Numbered from the stretch's first letter, positions 50,463 through 60,689 are shown. The stretch is DNA of 64,000 bases from Erythrobacter dokdonensis DSW-74 (GCF_001677335.1 NZ_LZYB01000008.1:1-64000), one strand, 5' to 3'. The notes: generated by a model not told the origin, from the sequence alone. Made by a program: numbers and translations.

Positions 50463-52732
50463 TGGCCGACAATCCCAATCCCAACATCGAGGAAATCAAG
50501 GCCGCGCCCGCGCCGGAAACCCCAGTGAAGAAGAAGGGCGTCAAGCGGCGCATCTTCCTTGCCGGTTCGGCGCTGCTGGTGGGCGGCGGCGTGTTCGGGC
50601 TCTACTGGTCGGACAACAGCGCCCGCACCCGCGCCCGCCAACTCACCACCGGCGAGGGCGAACACAACTTCCTTACCTGGATGAAGATCGCCGAGGATGA
50701 CACCGTCACCCTGTTCTCGCCGCATATCGATTTCGGTCAGGGCACGCACACGGCGCTCGGCCAGATGCTGGCCGACGAGCTTGATGCCGATTGGAGCAAG
50801 GTGAAGGTCGAACAGGCGCCGTCCGATGTCGCTTTCTCCAACACCGCGCTGGTGCAGAGCTTCCTTGGCGAGATGACGGGCTATCCGGGCGTGATCAACG
50901 CTCTGCCCGCCGCGCTGATCGGGATGCTGACCCGGTCGCAGAAGATCCAGATCACCGGCGGTTCTTCCGCCGTGCGCTTTACCGGGCAGGGCGGAATGCG
51001 CGTCATCGGCGCGGCGGTGCGCGCGGCGCTGGTGGCGGAAGCGGCTGACCGGTTGGGCGTTTCCGAGGGCGAACTGACCACGGCGGACAGCACGGTGACC
51101 CATGCCGCGTCGGGCCGCAGCTTGCGCTATGGAGAGCTGGCAGCGGGCGCTGCCGAGCGTTCGCTGTCGCGTGATCCGGTGCTCAAGACGCGCAGCCAAT
51201 GGAAGCTGATCAACAAGCCTGTCACCCGGCTGGATATCCCCGCCAAGGTCGATGGCAGCGCGGTCTACGGCATCGACTTCACCTTGCCTGACATGCGCGT
51301 CGCCACCATCGCCGCAGCTCCGGTGCGCGGCGGCAAGCTGGAAAGCGTCGACGAGGCTCCGGCCATGGCGGTGCCGGGGGTCGAGAAGGTGGTGAAGCTT
51401 GACGATGCGGTCATCGTCGTCGCCAAGGGCTACTGGCAGGCGGCCAAGGGCCTTGCCGCGCTGTCGCCCAGGTTCACCGACGGCGGCAATGGCGCCATGT
51501 CCACGCCCGCGATCTACGCCGCGCAGGACAAGCTGCGGGAGGCTGGCAAGCCCGACAACCAGGCGGGCGAAGGCGATGTGGATAGCGCTTTCAAGGCGGC
51601 AGGCGACAACGTCATCACCGCCGATTTCCGCGTGCCATTTCTCCACCATGCGATGATGGAGCCCTTTGCGCTCACCGCGCATTTCAAGGACGGCAAGCTC
51701 CACCTGTGGGGCGGCTTGCAGGACCCGATCGGCGCACGCGACCGCGCGGCCAAGGCCGCCGGGATGGACATCGACGACGTGCTCTTCAATCCGATGATCA
51801 TGGGCGGCGGTTTCGGCCGGCGCTTTCCGGGCGTGACCGAGATCCTCGATCAGGCGGCGCTGCTGGCAAAGCAGGTTCCCTATCCGGTCAAGCTGGTGTG
51901 GAGCCGCGAGGAAGAAGTGCGCCACGGCACTTACCGCCCGCAATCCTCGGCGCGGCTCTCGGCCACGCTCAAGGACGGGCGCATCGCGGCATGGCGCAAT
52001 GATTACGTGCAGGGCGACAATGCCGAGGGCGAAGTCGGCTTCATCTATGATGTGCCCGCCACCTCGCGCCGCCATTTCGCTTATACCACCAACCAGATCG
52101 ACGGGCCGTGGCGCTCGGTCAATTCGACCCAGCACGGGTTCTATAACGAAAGCTTCATCGACGAACTGGCGCACGCCGCGGGCGAGGACCCCTACCAGTT
52201 CCGCCGCAAGCACCTGCCCGAAGGCTCGCGCCACCAGAAGGTGCTGGACGAAGTGGCAAAGCACGCAGGCTGGGGCACGCCGCTGCCCGAGGGTGTCGGG
52301 CGCGGGATCGCGATTGTCGAGAGCTTCGGCACCATCGTCGCCGAAGTGATCGAGGCGGGCGTCAAGGAAGACGGCAGCCCCAAGGTGCTCAAGGCATGGG
52401 CGGTGGTCGATTGCGGGACCACGGTGAACCCCCTGAACGCCGAGGCGCAGATCGCGGGCGGGATCATCATGAGCCTGTCCGCGACCATCGGCGAGGCAAT
52501 CACGCTTGCGAACGGCGCGGTGGTGGAGAGCAATTTCACCGATTACAACCTGCTCAGGCTGGCCGATGCGCCGCCGGTGATCGACGTCCACTTCATCGAG
52601 AGCGATGCCCCGATGGGCGGGATCGGCGAACCCGGCGTGCCGCCCGCCTCGGCGGCGCTCGCCAACGCGCTGTTCGCCGCGACCGGCAAGCGCATCCGCA
52701 CTCTGCCGATCCTGACCCAGGCCAAGGCCTAG
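50462..52732 (+). CDS. Molybdenum hydroxylase large subunit (IorB-like), Tat-exported
   Basis: A 756-aa molybdopterin-cytosine-dinucleotide subunit. The N-terminus carries a twin-arginine-like signal (VKRRIFLAGSALLVGGGVFG), so the enzyme should be periplasmic. Pterin contacts are FGQGTHTALGQMLADELD and NPMIMGGGFGRRFPGVTEIL, and the catalytic glutamate is in GGIGEPGVPPASAALANALF. This is the isoquinoline 1-oxidoreductase/aldehyde dehydrogenase type. The substrate is unknown. Two ATGs (50459, 50462) follow GGAGAG. The second has better spacing. Confidence 0.9.
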   Translation: MADNPNPNIEEIKAAPAPETPVKKKGVKRRIFLAGSALLVGGGVFGLYWSDNSARTRARQLTTGEGEHNFLTWMKIAEDDTVTLFSPHIDFGQGTHTALGQMLADELDADWSKVKVEQAPSDVAFSNTALVQSFLGEMTGYPGVINALPAALIGMLTRSQKIQITGGSSAVRFTGQGGMRVIGAAVRAALVAEAADRLGVSEGELTTADSTVTHAASGRSLRYGELAAGAAERSLSRDPVLKTRSQWKLINKPVTRLDIPAKVDGSAVYGIDFTLPDMRVATIAAAPVRGGKLESVDEAPAMAVPGVEKVVKLDDAVIVVAKGYWQAAKGLAALSPRFTDGGNGAMSTPAIYAAQDKLREAGKPDNQAGEGDVDSAFKAAGDNVITADFRVPFLHHAMMEPFALTAHFKDGKLHLWGGLQDPIGARDRAAKAAGMDIDDVLFNPMIMGGGFGRRFPGVTEILDQAALLAKQVPYPVKLVWSREEEVRHGTYRPQSSARLSATLKDGRIAAWRNDYVQGDNAEGEVGFIYDVPATSRRHFAYTTNQIDGPWRSVNSTQHGFYNESFIDELAHAAGEDPYQFRRKHLPEGSRHQKVLDEVAKHAGWGTPLPEGVGRGIAIVESFGTIVAEVIEAGVKEDGSPKVLKAWAVVDCGTTVNPLNAEAQIAGGIIMSLSATIGEAITLANGAVVESNFTDYNLLRLADAPPVIDVHFIESDAPMGGIGEPGVPPASAALANALFAATGKRIRTLPILTQAKA

Positions 52733-52733
52733 C

Positions 52734-53396
52734 TTGGACGGCTGGGCCGCGCTGATCCTCGCCGCCGGGGCTGGCAAGCGCTTCGGCGCAGCCGGGGGTG
52801 GGGGCAAGCTGCTGACCGATCTTGCCGGCGCTCCGGTGATCCGGCGCACGGCGCAGGCCGTGCTCCGGGCGGGTTTCGGTGAGGTGCTGGTGGCGAGCGG
52901 CGCGGAATATCGGGCCATCGCGGCCGCGCTTGAAGGGCTCGCCTGCCGCATCGTGCGCGCACCCGATTGGGAAGAAGGCATGGCTGCCTCGCTGCGCGCT
53001 GGCCTTGCGGCACTTGGCACGGCGGAGCGGGGCGTCTTCGTGTTCCTCGGCGACATGCCGCTGGTGCCGGTAGAGCTCTGCGCGCCGCTGGCAGAGCTTG
53101 CGAGCCGCGCAGGCTATGCGGCGCGCCCGCGGGTCGCGGGAAAGCCCGGCCATCCTGCGGCCTTTACCCGCGCTGCCTTGCCCGATCTGGCGCGGCTGAC
53201 GGGCGATATCGGCGCCGCGGCGCTGCTCAAAGGCCGCAAGGACGGCGTGGCCTACCTTGAAACCGATGCGGCCGGCGCCGTGCTTGATATCGATACGCCC
53301 GACGATCTCGCCGCCGCAGAACGTGCATGGAAGGCCTGCGCGACCTCCGCCACCAGCGAGAGCGCGATATCGCGCGGGGCCTTGCCGAAACCCTGA
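52734..53396 (+). CDS. MocA/MobA-like molybdopterin nucleotidyltransferase
   Basis: A 220-aa nucleotidyltransferase. The P-loop-like motif ALILAAGAGKRFGAAGGGGK and the FVFLGDMPLVP metal site are clear, as is KPGHPAAF and DIDTPDDLAAAE near the C-terminus. It probably adds CMP to molybdopterin for the preceding enzyme. The start is a TTG one base after the large-subunit stop. Its last 145 bp overlap the 3' end of xdhC on the other strand. A C-terminal Ser/Ala-rich tail lies in that overlap. Confidence 0.85.
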   Translation: MDGWAALILAAGAGKRFGAAGGGGKLLTDLAGAPVIRRTAQAVLRAGFGEVLVASGAEYRAIAAALEGLACRIVRAPDWEEGMAASLRAGLAALGTAERGVFVFLGDMPLVPVELCAPLAELASRAGYAARPRVAGKPGHPAAFTRAALPDLARLTGDIGAAALLKGRKDGVAYLETDAAGAVLDIDTPDDLAAAERAWKACATSATSESAISRGALPKP

Positions 53397-54253
53397 AGCC
53401 CGATCGGGGCATGCAGCCGCGCGATCTGCGCTTCGCCCACCCCGTGGCCGCGCAGCCGCGCCAGGCGCGCATCCAGCCGCGCCCGTGCACCGATCGCGCC
53501 GACATAGAAGGCTGGCGATTGCAACGCGGCAGCAAGCCCGCGCTCGTCATCCTCGCGGTCGTGGGAGAGCACGGCGATGGCGGTCCAGCGGTCCATACCG
53601 ATCGCCTCCAGCGCCGGCGCGGGCGCGCTGCGGTGATAGGCGATGCCGGGCAAGGGCGAAGCTTCCGGCCCGCCCGGGGCGACCAGCACCACCTCGATCC
53701 CCGACGCAAGGCCGATTTCGGCCGCGGCGAGCGCAGCGGCATCCTCCCCGATCAGCACAAGCCGCAGGCTGGGTTCGAACAGCTTGGAATAGCGCACGCC
53801 GTCCCATCCGAAGGCAGGGATGTGTTCGTGACCGGCGCAGCGGTTGCTCCCGTCGCTCGACCACAGCACCGGCCGGCGCGCGCCATGCGCTGCCATCAGC
53901 GCCGTCACTGCCGGATCGTCCGCGCCGACCGGCTCGACCAGCACGGTAATCGCGCTCCCGCAGGCAAGCTTGATGTCGATCCACGGACTGCCCTCGCCAT
54001 AGCGCAGGCGCCGTGACTGCCCATCGGCAAGCGCTTCGCGGCCATGGCGGGCAACGTCGGCCTCGATGCAGCCGCCCGACAGGAAGCCCCAGTATTCGTG
54101 GCTCGTCACCAGCATCTGCGCGCCGCATTCGCGCGGGGCCGAGCCTTCGACCTCCACCAGCGTGGCGATGGCGAATGCCTCACCCGCCTGCCGCACGGCT
54201 GCGAGCGGGACACGGATATCGTCGATCTGGGCGGTCATTCGCCAGGATGTCAT
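53252..54253 (-). CDS. xdhC: XdhC-family molybdenum cofactor insertion protein
   Basis: A protein of about 333 aa in the XdhC/CoxI family. The N-terminal part has AIATLVEVEGSAPRECGAQM and GFLSGGCIEADVARHG, with LACGSAITVLVEPV. The C-terminal Rossmann part has RLVLIGEDAAALAAAEIGLA, AIAVLSHDREDDERGLAAAL, AFYVGAIGARARLDARL and the end IGLQGFGKAPRDIALSLVAE. Such proteins sulfurate and insert the cofactor into molybdenum hydroxylases. It runs opposite to the hydroxylase genes and overlaps the nucleotidyltransferase by 145 bp. ATG 54253 or 54238 may be the start. Confidence 0.85.
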   Translation of the reverse strand: MTSWRMTAQIDDIRVPLAAVRQAGEAFAIATLVEVEGSAPRECGAQMLVTSHEYWGFLSGGCIEADVARHGREALADGQSRRLRYGEGSPWIDIKLACGSAITVLVEPVGADDPAVTALMAAHGARRPVLWSSDGSNRCAGHEHIPAFGWDGVRYSKLFEPSLRLVLIGEDAAALAAAEIGLASGIEVVLVAPGGPEASPLPGIAYHRSAPAPALEAIGMDRWTAIAVLSHDREDDERGLAAALQSPAFYVGAIGARARLDARLARLRGHGVGEAQIARLHAPIGLQGFGKAPRDIALSLVAEVAQAFHARSAAARSSGVSISSTAPAASVSR

Positions 54254-54398
54254 GCGCGGTCCGCTTTCTGGATGAGTGTCTCCCGTAATCGTCTCGCAGG
54301 ACACGCGCAATCGCCCTGTGTCGTGTTCAATCCGGTGGCCAAATGACGAAGGCGTGGTATCTCCCGCGCAAGGCGGCAAACCGCCACAGGGGAGAGAT

Positions 54399-55313
54399 AT
54401 GGGTCGTTTCATCACTCTGCTGCTGGCCGTGCTGGCCTGCCTTGCCGCGCCGCTGCATGCGCAGGATGCCGGACGGTTGATCGAGTACGAGCGCGTGCCT
54501 GCTGCGGGTCTGCCCGACCAGCGCCTGACGGTCTGGCTTCCGCCCGGCTATGACGCCGGCGAGCGGCGCTACCCGGTGCTCTACATGCATGACGGTCACA
54601 ACCTGTTCGACCTGAAGAACAGCAATTTCAAGAAGATCTGGGCTACCGACAAGGCGATGATCGCGGCGGTCGATTCCGGCAAGGTCGAGCCGCATATCAT
54701 CATCGGCATCTGGGCGCCGGGGGCGGATCGTCACCGGCAATACCTCCCGCGCAGCCTCTACGACATGACCAGCGGCAATCTGCGCGCGCAGATGGACGGC
54801 ATGACCAGTGGCGGTGTGATTTCCGACCGCTATCTCGAATGGATTGCAGGGCCGCTCAAGGCGTGGGTGGACGAAGCTTTCCGGACCCGTCCCGGGCGCA
54901 ACGACACCGCCATCGTCGGATCGAGCATGGGCGGGCTGATGAGTTGTTACGCCTTTCTCGAAAGGCCGCAGGTCTTCGGTCGCGCAGGCTGCGTCTCCTC
55001 GCACTGGCCGGCGGTCGATCCGCGCGCCATCGCCGCCGACGAGGCGCAGCTCAAGGCGGCGTGGGACGGCTGGTTTGCCGCCCGCCTCGGAGCGCCTGAT
55101 GGGCGGCGGGTCTGGATGGATCACGGCACGGCAACGCTCGACCAATTCTACGCGCCTTACCAGCAGGTGGTGGACGCAAGATTTGCCGCGGCAGGGTGGG
55201 AGAAGGGCCGCGACTGGGAAAGCAAGGTTTACGAAGGCGCCGAACACGAGGAAAACGCCTGGGCAGCACGCCTGCCGGAGATCTTCGGCTGGCTGCTGGT
55301 CAAGCGGGATTAG
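54399..55313 (+). CDS. Exported alpha/beta-hydrolase, esterase D-like
   Basis: A 304-aa protein with a signal peptide (residues 1-21, ending LHAQ). It contains an esterase D/putative tributyrin esterase fold: RYPVLYMHDGHNLFD, IIIGIWAPGADRHRQYLPRS, the nucleophile in AIVGSSMGGLMSCYAFL, and the histidine in YEGAEHEENAWAARLPEIF. It should act on ester or peptide-linked siderophore-like substrates in the periplasm. The substrate is unknown. GGGGAGAG lies 3-4 nt before the ATG. It faces eda with a 4-bp overlap of stops. Confidence 0.82.
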   Translation: MGRFITLLLAVLACLAAPLHAQDAGRLIEYERVPAAGLPDQRLTVWLPPGYDAGERRYPVLYMHDGHNLFDLKNSNFKKIWATDKAMIAAVDSGKVEPHIIIGIWAPGADRHRQYLPRSLYDMTSGNLRAQMDGMTSGGVISDRYLEWIAGPLKAWVDEAFRTRPGRNDTAIVGSSMGGLMSCYAFLERPQVFGRAGCVSSHWPAVDPRAIAADEAQLKAAWDGWFAARLGAPDGRRVWMDHGTATLDQFYAPYQQVVDARFAAAGWEKGRDWESKVYEGAEHEENAWAARLPEIFGWLLVKRD

Positions 55314-55918
55314 CGCAGGGCGAAAGCCTCTTTCGCGAGGCGTTCCACCGCCGCCTTGTCGGGCGCGCCCTTGGGGGAGACCCAGCTGCCGCCGACGCAC
55401 AGGACCGGATCGAAGGCGAGCCATTCGGGCGCGTTTTCCAGACTGATCCCGCCGGTGGGGCAGAACCTGCACTGACCGAAGGGTGCAGCCAGAGCCTTGA
55501 GCGCGGGCAATCCGCCCGCCGCCATCGCCGGGAAGAACTTGAAGCGGTCAAGGCCCAGATCGAGCCCGCGCATGATGTCGCCCGCATTGGCGATACCGGG
55601 CAGGAAGGGCACGCCTGCCGCCACCGCGGCCTTGCCCAGCGGTTCGGTGAGGCCCGGCGAGACGATGAATTCGCTTCCCGCCTCCAATGCCGCGTCCAGC
55701 TCGCGAGGATTGGTGACGGTTCCCGCGCCCACAATCGCGCCTGGCACCTGCTTCATCGACCGGATCGCGCCCAGCGCCGCAGGGGTGCGCAACGTCACTT
55801 CGAGCACGCGAAGGCCCCCTGCCACCAGCGCCTCGGCCAGCGGGACGGCGTGAGCTTCGTCCTCGATCACGATCACCGGAATGACCGGTGCCACGCGCAT
55901 GATGGCGTCGATATTCAT
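55310..55918 (-). CDS. eda: KDPG aldolase Eda
   Basis: A 202-aa 2-keto-3-deoxy-6-phosphogluconate aldolase that splits KDPG to pyruvate and glyceraldehyde-3-phosphate. The catalytic Glu40 lies in [13 protein letters not shown] and the Schiff-base Lys127 in [14 protein letters not shown]. The phosphate loop is [16 protein letters not shown]. It starts 3 bp after the edd stop. The zwf-edd-eda order is one operon. Confidence 0.95.
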   Translation of the reverse strand: MNIDAIMRVAPVIPVIVIEDEAHAVPLAEALVAGGLRVLEVTLRTPAALGAIRSMKQVPGAIVGAGTVTNPRELDAALEAGSEFIVSPGLTEPLGKAAVAAGVPFLPGIANAGDIMRGLDLGLDRFKFFPAMAAGGLPALKALAAPFGQCRFCPTGGISLENAPEWLAFDPVLCVGGSWVSPKGAPDKAAVERLAKEAFALR

Positions 55919-55921
55919 CGC

Positions 55922-57751
55922 TTACATTCCTCCGGTGGCGAGCATTGCGCTGGCACCTTGCTCGGCCCCGTCGGCGAAGCGGCGCATCATGCCGAACAAC
56001 TCGCGGCCTGTGCCCCATTCCTCGCGCGGATCGGGTGCGGGTTCGCGGCTCGCGAGGTCGGCGGTGGTGTTGAGTTCGCAGGTCACCGCGCAGACCTTGA
56101 TCATGTCGCCATCGCGCAGGCGCGCCAGCGGGCCGCCGCCGCCCCCTGCTCCTGCAAATGCTTCGGGCGTGCAGTGGATCGCCGCAGGCACCTTGCCGCT
56201 CGCGCCCGACATGCGGCCATCGGTGACGAGGGCGACCTTGAACCCGCGATCCTGCAACACGCCGAGCGGCGGGGTCAGCTTGTGGAGTTCGGGCATCCCG
56301 TTGGCGCGCGGGCCCTGGAAGCGGACGACAACGACCACATCGCGGTCAAGTTCGCCGGCCTTGAAAGCGGCCGCGACGGCGGCCTGATCGTCGAACACGC
56401 GGCACGGGGCTTCGATCGTCCAGCGGCTTTCATCCACCGCCGAGGTCTTGAAGCAGGCACGGCCGAGATTGCCGGTGAGCAGGCGCATGCCGCCATCGGG
56501 CTTGAACGGGCTGGCGACCGGGCGGAGCATGGTGTCGTCCATGCTGGGGCCGACCTCGCGCCACACCAGCGCCTCCCCATCAAGGCCCGGCTCGCGCGCA
56601 TAGTCGCTGAAGTCCCCGCGCCCGACGGTCAGGATGTCGGGGTGGGCCAGCCCCTCGGCGAGCAATTCGCCGATGACATAGCCCATGCCGCCTGCAGCGT
56701 GGAACTGGTTCACATCGCCCGAGCCGTTGGGATAGACCTGCGCGATCAGCGGGACGGCGCTGGACAGTTCCGAAAGGTCGTCCCAGTCGAAGATCACGCC
56801 CGCGGCGCGCGCCATGGCGGGCAGGTGGATCGCATGATTGGTCGATCCGCCGGTGGCGAGCAGGCCGACGGCGGCGTTGATCACCGCCTTTTCATCAACG
56901 CACAGGCCGAGCGGGCGGTAGTCATCGCCCTTCTTCCCCATCGCCGCGACACGGTGCACCGCCTCGCGGTCGAGCGCCTGCCTGAGCTGCGTGCCCGGCT
57001 GGATGAAGGCGCTGCCGGGAATGTGCAGCCCCATCATCTCCATCATCATCTGGTTGGAATTGGCCGTGCCGAAGAAGGTGCAGGTGCCCGGCGAGTGATA
57101 GCTCTTCATCTCGCTTTCGAGCAGTTCGGCGCGGGTCGCCTTGCCTTCGGCATAGAGCTGGCGGACGCGCTGCTTTTCCTTGTTGGGGATGCCGGTGGGC
57201 ATCGGGCCGGAGGGCACGAAGATGGTCGGCAGGTGGCCGAAACGCAGCGCACCCATCAACAGGCCCGGCACGATCTTGTCGCAGATGCCGAGCATCAGCG
57301 CGCCGTCATACATGGCGTGGGACAGGGCGACCGCCGCCGACAGCGCGATCACGTCGCGGCTGAACAGCGACAGCTCCATGCCCGTCTCGCCCTGCGTCAC
57401 CCCGTCGCACATCGCCGGCGTGCCTCCCGCGACCTGCGCCGTCGCACCGACCTCGCGCGCGTAGATCTTCAGCCGGTCGGGATAGCGGCCATAGGGCTGA
57501 TGCGCGGAGAGCATGTCGTTATAGGCGGTGACGATGCCGATATTCGCGCCGCGACCGGCGACCAGCGCGGCCTGATCTTCCAGTGCCCCTGCATAGGCAT
57601 GGGCGAGGTTCGAACAGGATACGGCATTGCGCTCGCCCATGTTGTCGCCCTCGCGGCGGATGAGGTCGAGATAGGCGCTGCGGGTCGGCCTCGAGCGTTC
57701 GATGACCCGCTGCGTCACCTTGCGGAGCGTGTCGTGAAGGGGCTTACTCAT
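55922..57751 (-). CDS. edd: 6-phosphogluconate dehydratase Edd
   Basis: A 609-aa dehydratase of the IlvD/Edd family, which converts 6-phosphogluconate to KDPG with an iron-sulfur cluster. Motifs are [60 protein letters not shown] and [20 protein letters not shown]; the cysteines in the first three are the likely cluster ligands. The start overlaps the zwf stop by 8 bp, implying coupled translation. Confidence 0.96.
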   Translation of the reverse strand: MSKPLHDTLRKVTQRVIERSRPTRSAYLDLIRREGDNMGERNAVSCSNLAHAYAGALEDQAALVAGRGANIGIVTAYNDMLSAHQPYGRYPDRLKIYAREVGATAQVAGGTPAMCDGVTQGETGMELSLFSRDVIALSAAVALSHAMYDGALMLGICDKIVPGLLMGALRFGHLPTIFVPSGPMPTGIPNKEKQRVRQLYAEGKATRAELLESEMKSYHSPGTCTFFGTANSNQMMMEMMGLHIPGSAFIQPGTQLRQALDREAVHRVAAMGKKGDDYRPLGLCVDEKAVINAAVGLLATGGSTNHAIHLPAMARAAGVIFDWDDLSELSSAVPLIAQVYPNGSGDVNQFHAAGGMGYVIGELLAEGLAHPDILTVGRGDFSDYAREPGLDGEALVWREVGPSMDDTMLRPVASPFKPDGGMRLLTGNLGRACFKTSAVDESRWTIEAPCRVFDDQAAVAAAFKAGELDRDVVVVVRFQGPRANGMPELHKLTPPLGVLQDRGFKVALVTDGRMSGASGKVPAAIHCTPEAFAGAGGGGGPLARLRDGDMIKVCAVTCELNTTADLASREPAPDPREEWGTGRELFGMMRRFADGAEQGASAMLATGGM

Positions 57752-59183
57752 GCCAGGTTACTCCGTCGCGTTCCGCCAGCGCGATCGCCGCGCTCGGGCC
57801 CCAGCTGCCGGCGGTATAGGTCTTGGGGGTGAGCCCCTCGGCGTCCCAACCGGCGCGGATCGCATCGACCCATTCCCACTGCGCCTCAACCTCGTCACGG
57901 CGCACGAACAGGGTCTGGTCGCCCTCGACCAGATCGAGCAGCAGGCGTTCATAGGCGATGCGCCGCACCGCACCGGTAAAGGCGTCGGGCATGGCGATAT
58001 TGAGCGGCACGGAGCGCAGGCGGATGCCCTCGCGGTCGAGGCCGGGCACCTTCGCCATCAGCGAGAGAGTGATGTTCTCCTCCGGCTGGATGCCGATCAC
58101 CAGCCGGTTGGGCTGCATCGTCGCGCCCTTTCCGGCGAAAATGCTGTGCGGCACGCAGCGGAACTGGATCACGATTTCGGTCACGCGCCGGGGCAGGCGC
58201 TTGCCGGTGCGCAGGTAGAAGGGCACGCCCTTCCAGCGCCAGTTATCGACATGGGCCTTGATCGCGACGAAGGTCTCGGTGCCGCTGTCCCTGCCCAGTT
58301 CCTCGTCATAGCCCGGCACGGCCTGCCCGCCGATGGCGCCTGCACGATATTGCCCGGTAACGGTTTCACCCGCGACCACGGCGCGCAGCGCGCGCAGCAC
58401 CTTGACCTTTTCATCGCGCACCGCGGTCGCATCGAAATGCGCAGGCGGCTCCATCGCGACGAGTGCGAGCAGTTGCAGCATGTGGTTCTGCACCATGTCG
58501 CGGATCGCCCCGGCATCGTCGTAGAAGGCAACGCGCCCTTCAAGGCCGACCGTCTCGGCCACGGTGATCTGCACGTGGTCGATATGCGCCGCGTTCCACA
58601 GCGGCTCGAACATCAGATTGGCGAACCGCAGCGCCAGCAGGTTCTGCACCGTCTCCTTGCCGAGATAGTGGTCGATACGGAAGATCCGGCTTTCGGGGAA
58701 GGCGCCCGCCACCGCATCGTTGATCTCGCGGCTGCTTTCCAGATCGGTGCCGAGCGGCTTTTCAAGGCACATGCGCACGTTCTCGCCCGTCAGCCCGGCG
58801 GACTGGAGCCCCTTGATCGTCGGGCCGAACAGGCTCGGCGCGGTCGAGAGGAAGATCGCGAGGCCATGCTTGGGCGTGCCGACCTTCCTTGCCAGCGCGT
58901 CGTAGCCCTCCAGCGTGGTCGCATCGAGGGTCTGGTAGGCGAGGCGGTTGAGAAACTCGGCCATGCGCCCGCGGCGTTCCGCGGGCAGGTATTTCTCCAG
59001 CGCTGCACGGGCAAAATTGCGGTATTCGCTATCGCTCATGGCGCTGCGCGCGGTGCCGATGATCTTGAGATCGGGCGCGAGCAGCCCGTCGGCATCAAGC
59101 GCGAACAGGCTGGGCAGCAGCATGCGCTGGGCAAGGTCGCCCGTGGCTCCGAACAGCAGCAGGCGGTCAGCGGTGAAGCTCAT
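57744..59183 (-). CDS. zwf: Glucose-6-phosphate 1-dehydrogenase
   Basis: A 479-aa enzyme that oxidises glucose-6-phosphate to 6-phosphogluconolactone with NAD(P). The coenzyme motif is [20 protein letters not shown]. The active-site signature is [20 protein letters not shown], and RCLEKPLG-like reads [10 protein letters not shown]. The third motif [19 protein letters not shown] is also present. It is the first gene of zwf-edd-eda. No pgl gene for the lactonase lies in the operon. The strong hairpin at 59277-59367 separates it from the sugar transporter upstream. Confidence 0.96.
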   Translation of the reverse strand: MSFTADRLLLFGATGDLAQRMLLPSLFALDADGLLAPDLKIIGTARSAMSDSEYRNFARAALEKYLPAERRGRMAEFLNRLAYQTLDATTLEGYDALARKVGTPKHGLAIFLSTAPSLFGPTIKGLQSAGLTGENVRMCLEKPLGTDLESSREINDAVAGAFPESRIFRIDHYLGKETVQNLLALRFANLMFEPLWNAAHIDHVQITVAETVGLEGRVAFYDDAGAIRDMVQNHMLQLLALVAMEPPAHFDATAVRDEKVKVLRALRAVVAGETVTGQYRAGAIGGQAVPGYDEELGRDSGTETFVAIKAHVDNWRWKGVPFYLRTGKRLPRRVTEIVIQFRCVPHSIFAGKGATMQPNRLVIGIQPEENITLSLMAKVPGLDREGIRLRSVPLNIAMPDAFTGAVRRIAYERLLLDLVEGDQTLFVRRDEVEAQWEWVDAIRAGWDAEGLTPKTYTAGSWGPSAAIALAERDGVTWHE

Positions 59184-59226
59184 GGGGTAGCCCTTTCCTC
59201 GTGCGTCCTACCTAGGCGCACGGGGA

Positions 59227-59257
59227 ATTATCTGCCAGTGGGCGCATACTTATTCAA
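59227..59257 (-). promoter_or_regulatory. Candidate promoter of zwf
   Basis: On the minus strand GATAAT (complement of 59227-59232) lies 19 bp downstream of TTGAAT (complement of 59252-59257), 43 bp before the zwf start. The spacer is longer than ideal. Nearby, GTGCG-N11-CGCAC forms a short dyad in the leader. Confidence 0.35.
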
Positions 59258-59261
59258 TTTC

Positions 59262-59384
59262 GGCCACCTTCGGTGGCGCAGACCTCCCGCCCCGCCTCCC
59301 CACCCGGCCACCATACCGTAATGGTATTCTTGGTGGCCGGGTGGGGAGGCGGGGCGGGAGGTCTGCGGTTCGCGTCAGCGAACC
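59262..59384. repeat. 37-bp perfect inverted repeat flanked by two small hairpins
   Basis: Arms at 59277-59313 and 59331-59367 are perfectly complementary over 37 bp, around a 17-nt centre that itself contains ATACC-N5-GGTAT. The left side is preceded by GCCACC-TTC-GGTGGC (59263-59277). The right side is followed by GGTTCGC-GTCA-GCGAACC (59367-59384). The whole set fills the gap between the FucP-type transporter and zwf, both read leftward. It could be a terminator or attenuator, a REP/BIME-like or MITE-like dispersed element, or a cruciform. No T-tract is seen on the minus strand. Confidence 0.85.
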
Positions 59385-59390
59385 CGCAAA

Positions 59391-60689
59391 TCAGGCCGGC
59401 CTGCGCGCGTAGAATCCGAAGCCGGCAATGATCGCGTAGCACGCCGCCGGCAGCACCAGCGCGAAGGCAAGGCTCGTCTGGTCGGCCAGGGCGCCGAACA
59501 TCGGCGGAATGATCGCGCCCCCGCAGATTGCCACGTTGATGATCCCCGATCCGTCCGCCGCGCGCGGCCCCAGCTTTTCGCAGGCGAGGGAGAAGATCGT
59601 CGGGAACATGATCGCGTTCATCAGGCCCACGGCCAGCAGGCTGTAGCCCGCGACAACGCCGGTCGAGTTGGCCGAAATCGCGATCAGGGTGATCGCTCCG
59701 GCGGCAACGGTTGCCAGCGTCAGGCCCGGGCTGACCATCCGCAGGACAGCAGAGCCGATGAAACGGCCCACCAGCGCGCCGCCCCAGTACAGCGAGATCA
59801 GCTTGCCCGCGTCCTGTTCGCCGATGTTCAGCACATGGGCCTGCATCAGGTAATTGACGATGAAGGTGCCGATCGCGACTTCCGCGCCGACGTAGAGGAA
59901 GATGCAGGCCGCCCCGTAACCGAAGCGCGGGCGCTTCAGCAGGGCAAGGCCATCGGCAAGGCTGGTCTGTTCGTGGCGTTCGCCCTTCAGCCGGTTGCGG
60001 AACAGCCACACCACGCCTGCGACCACTGCCAGCGCGGCAGCGAGGCCAAGATAGCCGCCGACGATCGCCTGGCTTTCGGCGGTGCGATAGGCGGCAAGCT
60101 CGGCGCCCGACAATTGATCGGCGCTGACCGTCGCAAGACCGCCGAGGATCAGGATCGCGCCGAAATAGGGGAAGATCGTCGTGCCGAGCGAATTGAAGCC
60201 TTGCGCGAAGGTCAGCCGGCTGTGTGTGGTGCGCTCGGGCCCCAGCAGGCTGATCAGCGGGTTGGCGACGATCTGCACCAGCACCACGCCGGTCGCGAGG
60301 ATGAAATAGGCCAGCAGGAACATCGGGAACAGCGCGGTCTGGCTCGCCGGAATGAACAGCAGGCAGCCTGCCATCATCGTCACCAGCCCGGCGACCGCGC
60401 CGCGCATGTAGCCCAGTTTCTTTATTGCCCGCGCGCCGGGAATGCCGACCAGCGCATAGGCGATAAAGAACCAGAACTGCACAAGGCTCGCTTCGAAGAA
60501 GCTGAGCGTGAACAGCTCTTTCAGCTTGGGGATGATCACATCGTTGAGCGAGGTGATCCCGCCGAAGATGAAGAACAGCGCGAAGACGAAATAGTTCAGC
60601 CCCGGCGCATCCACCTGCGGCGCATCGCCCGCGCCATTCCCCACGGCCGTTGCCGCACCCGGTGCCCCAATGCCTGGAACCACTGCCAT
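59391..60689 (-). CDS. FucP/GluP-type sugar MFS transporter
   Basis: A 432-aa major facilitator with about 12 helices. Segments include NYFVFALFFIFGGITSLNDV, LVQFWFFIAYALVGIPGARA, LVQIVANPLISLLGPERTTH, LTFAQGFNSLGTTIFPYFGA, and LYWGGALVGRFIGSAVLRMV. The NxLG-like FAQGFNSLGT and PTIFSLACEKLG segments are typical of FucP/glucose-galactose proton symporters. The ATG at 60689 follows GGAGAGA. It is divergent from the LacI gene, whose product probably represses it through the operator at 60733-60748. Glucose or another hexose feeding zwf-edd-eda is likely. Confidence 0.88.
   Translation of the reverse strand: MAVVPGIGAPGAATAVGNGAGDAPQVDAPGLNYFVFALFFIFGGITSLNDVIIPKLKELFTLSFFEASLVQFWFFIAYALVGIPGARAIKKLGYMRGAVAGLVTMMAGCLLFIPASQTALFPMFLLAYFILATGVVLVQIVANPLISLLGPERTTHSRLTFAQGFNSLGTTIFPYFGAILILGGLATVSADQLSGAELAAYRTAESQAIVGGYLGLAAALAVVAGVVWLFRNRLKGERHEQTSLADGLALLKRPRFGYGAACIFLYVGAEVAIGTFIVNYLMQAHVLNIGEQDAGKLISLYWGGALVGRFIGSAVLRMVSPGLTLATVAAGAITLIAISANSTGVVAGYSLLAVGLMNAIMFPTIFSLACEKLGPRAADGSGIINVAICGGAIIPPMFGALADQTSLAFALVLPAACYAIIAGFGFYARRPA

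Noticed and set aside
55196..57832. Long plus-strand open frame opposite edd and eda
   Set aside because: Composition is His/Ala/Arg-rich with no motif, while the minus strand encodes complete Edd and Eda.
57750..59321. Long plus-strand open frame opposite zwf
   Set aside because: Shadow of zwf, whose motifs are complete on the minus strand.
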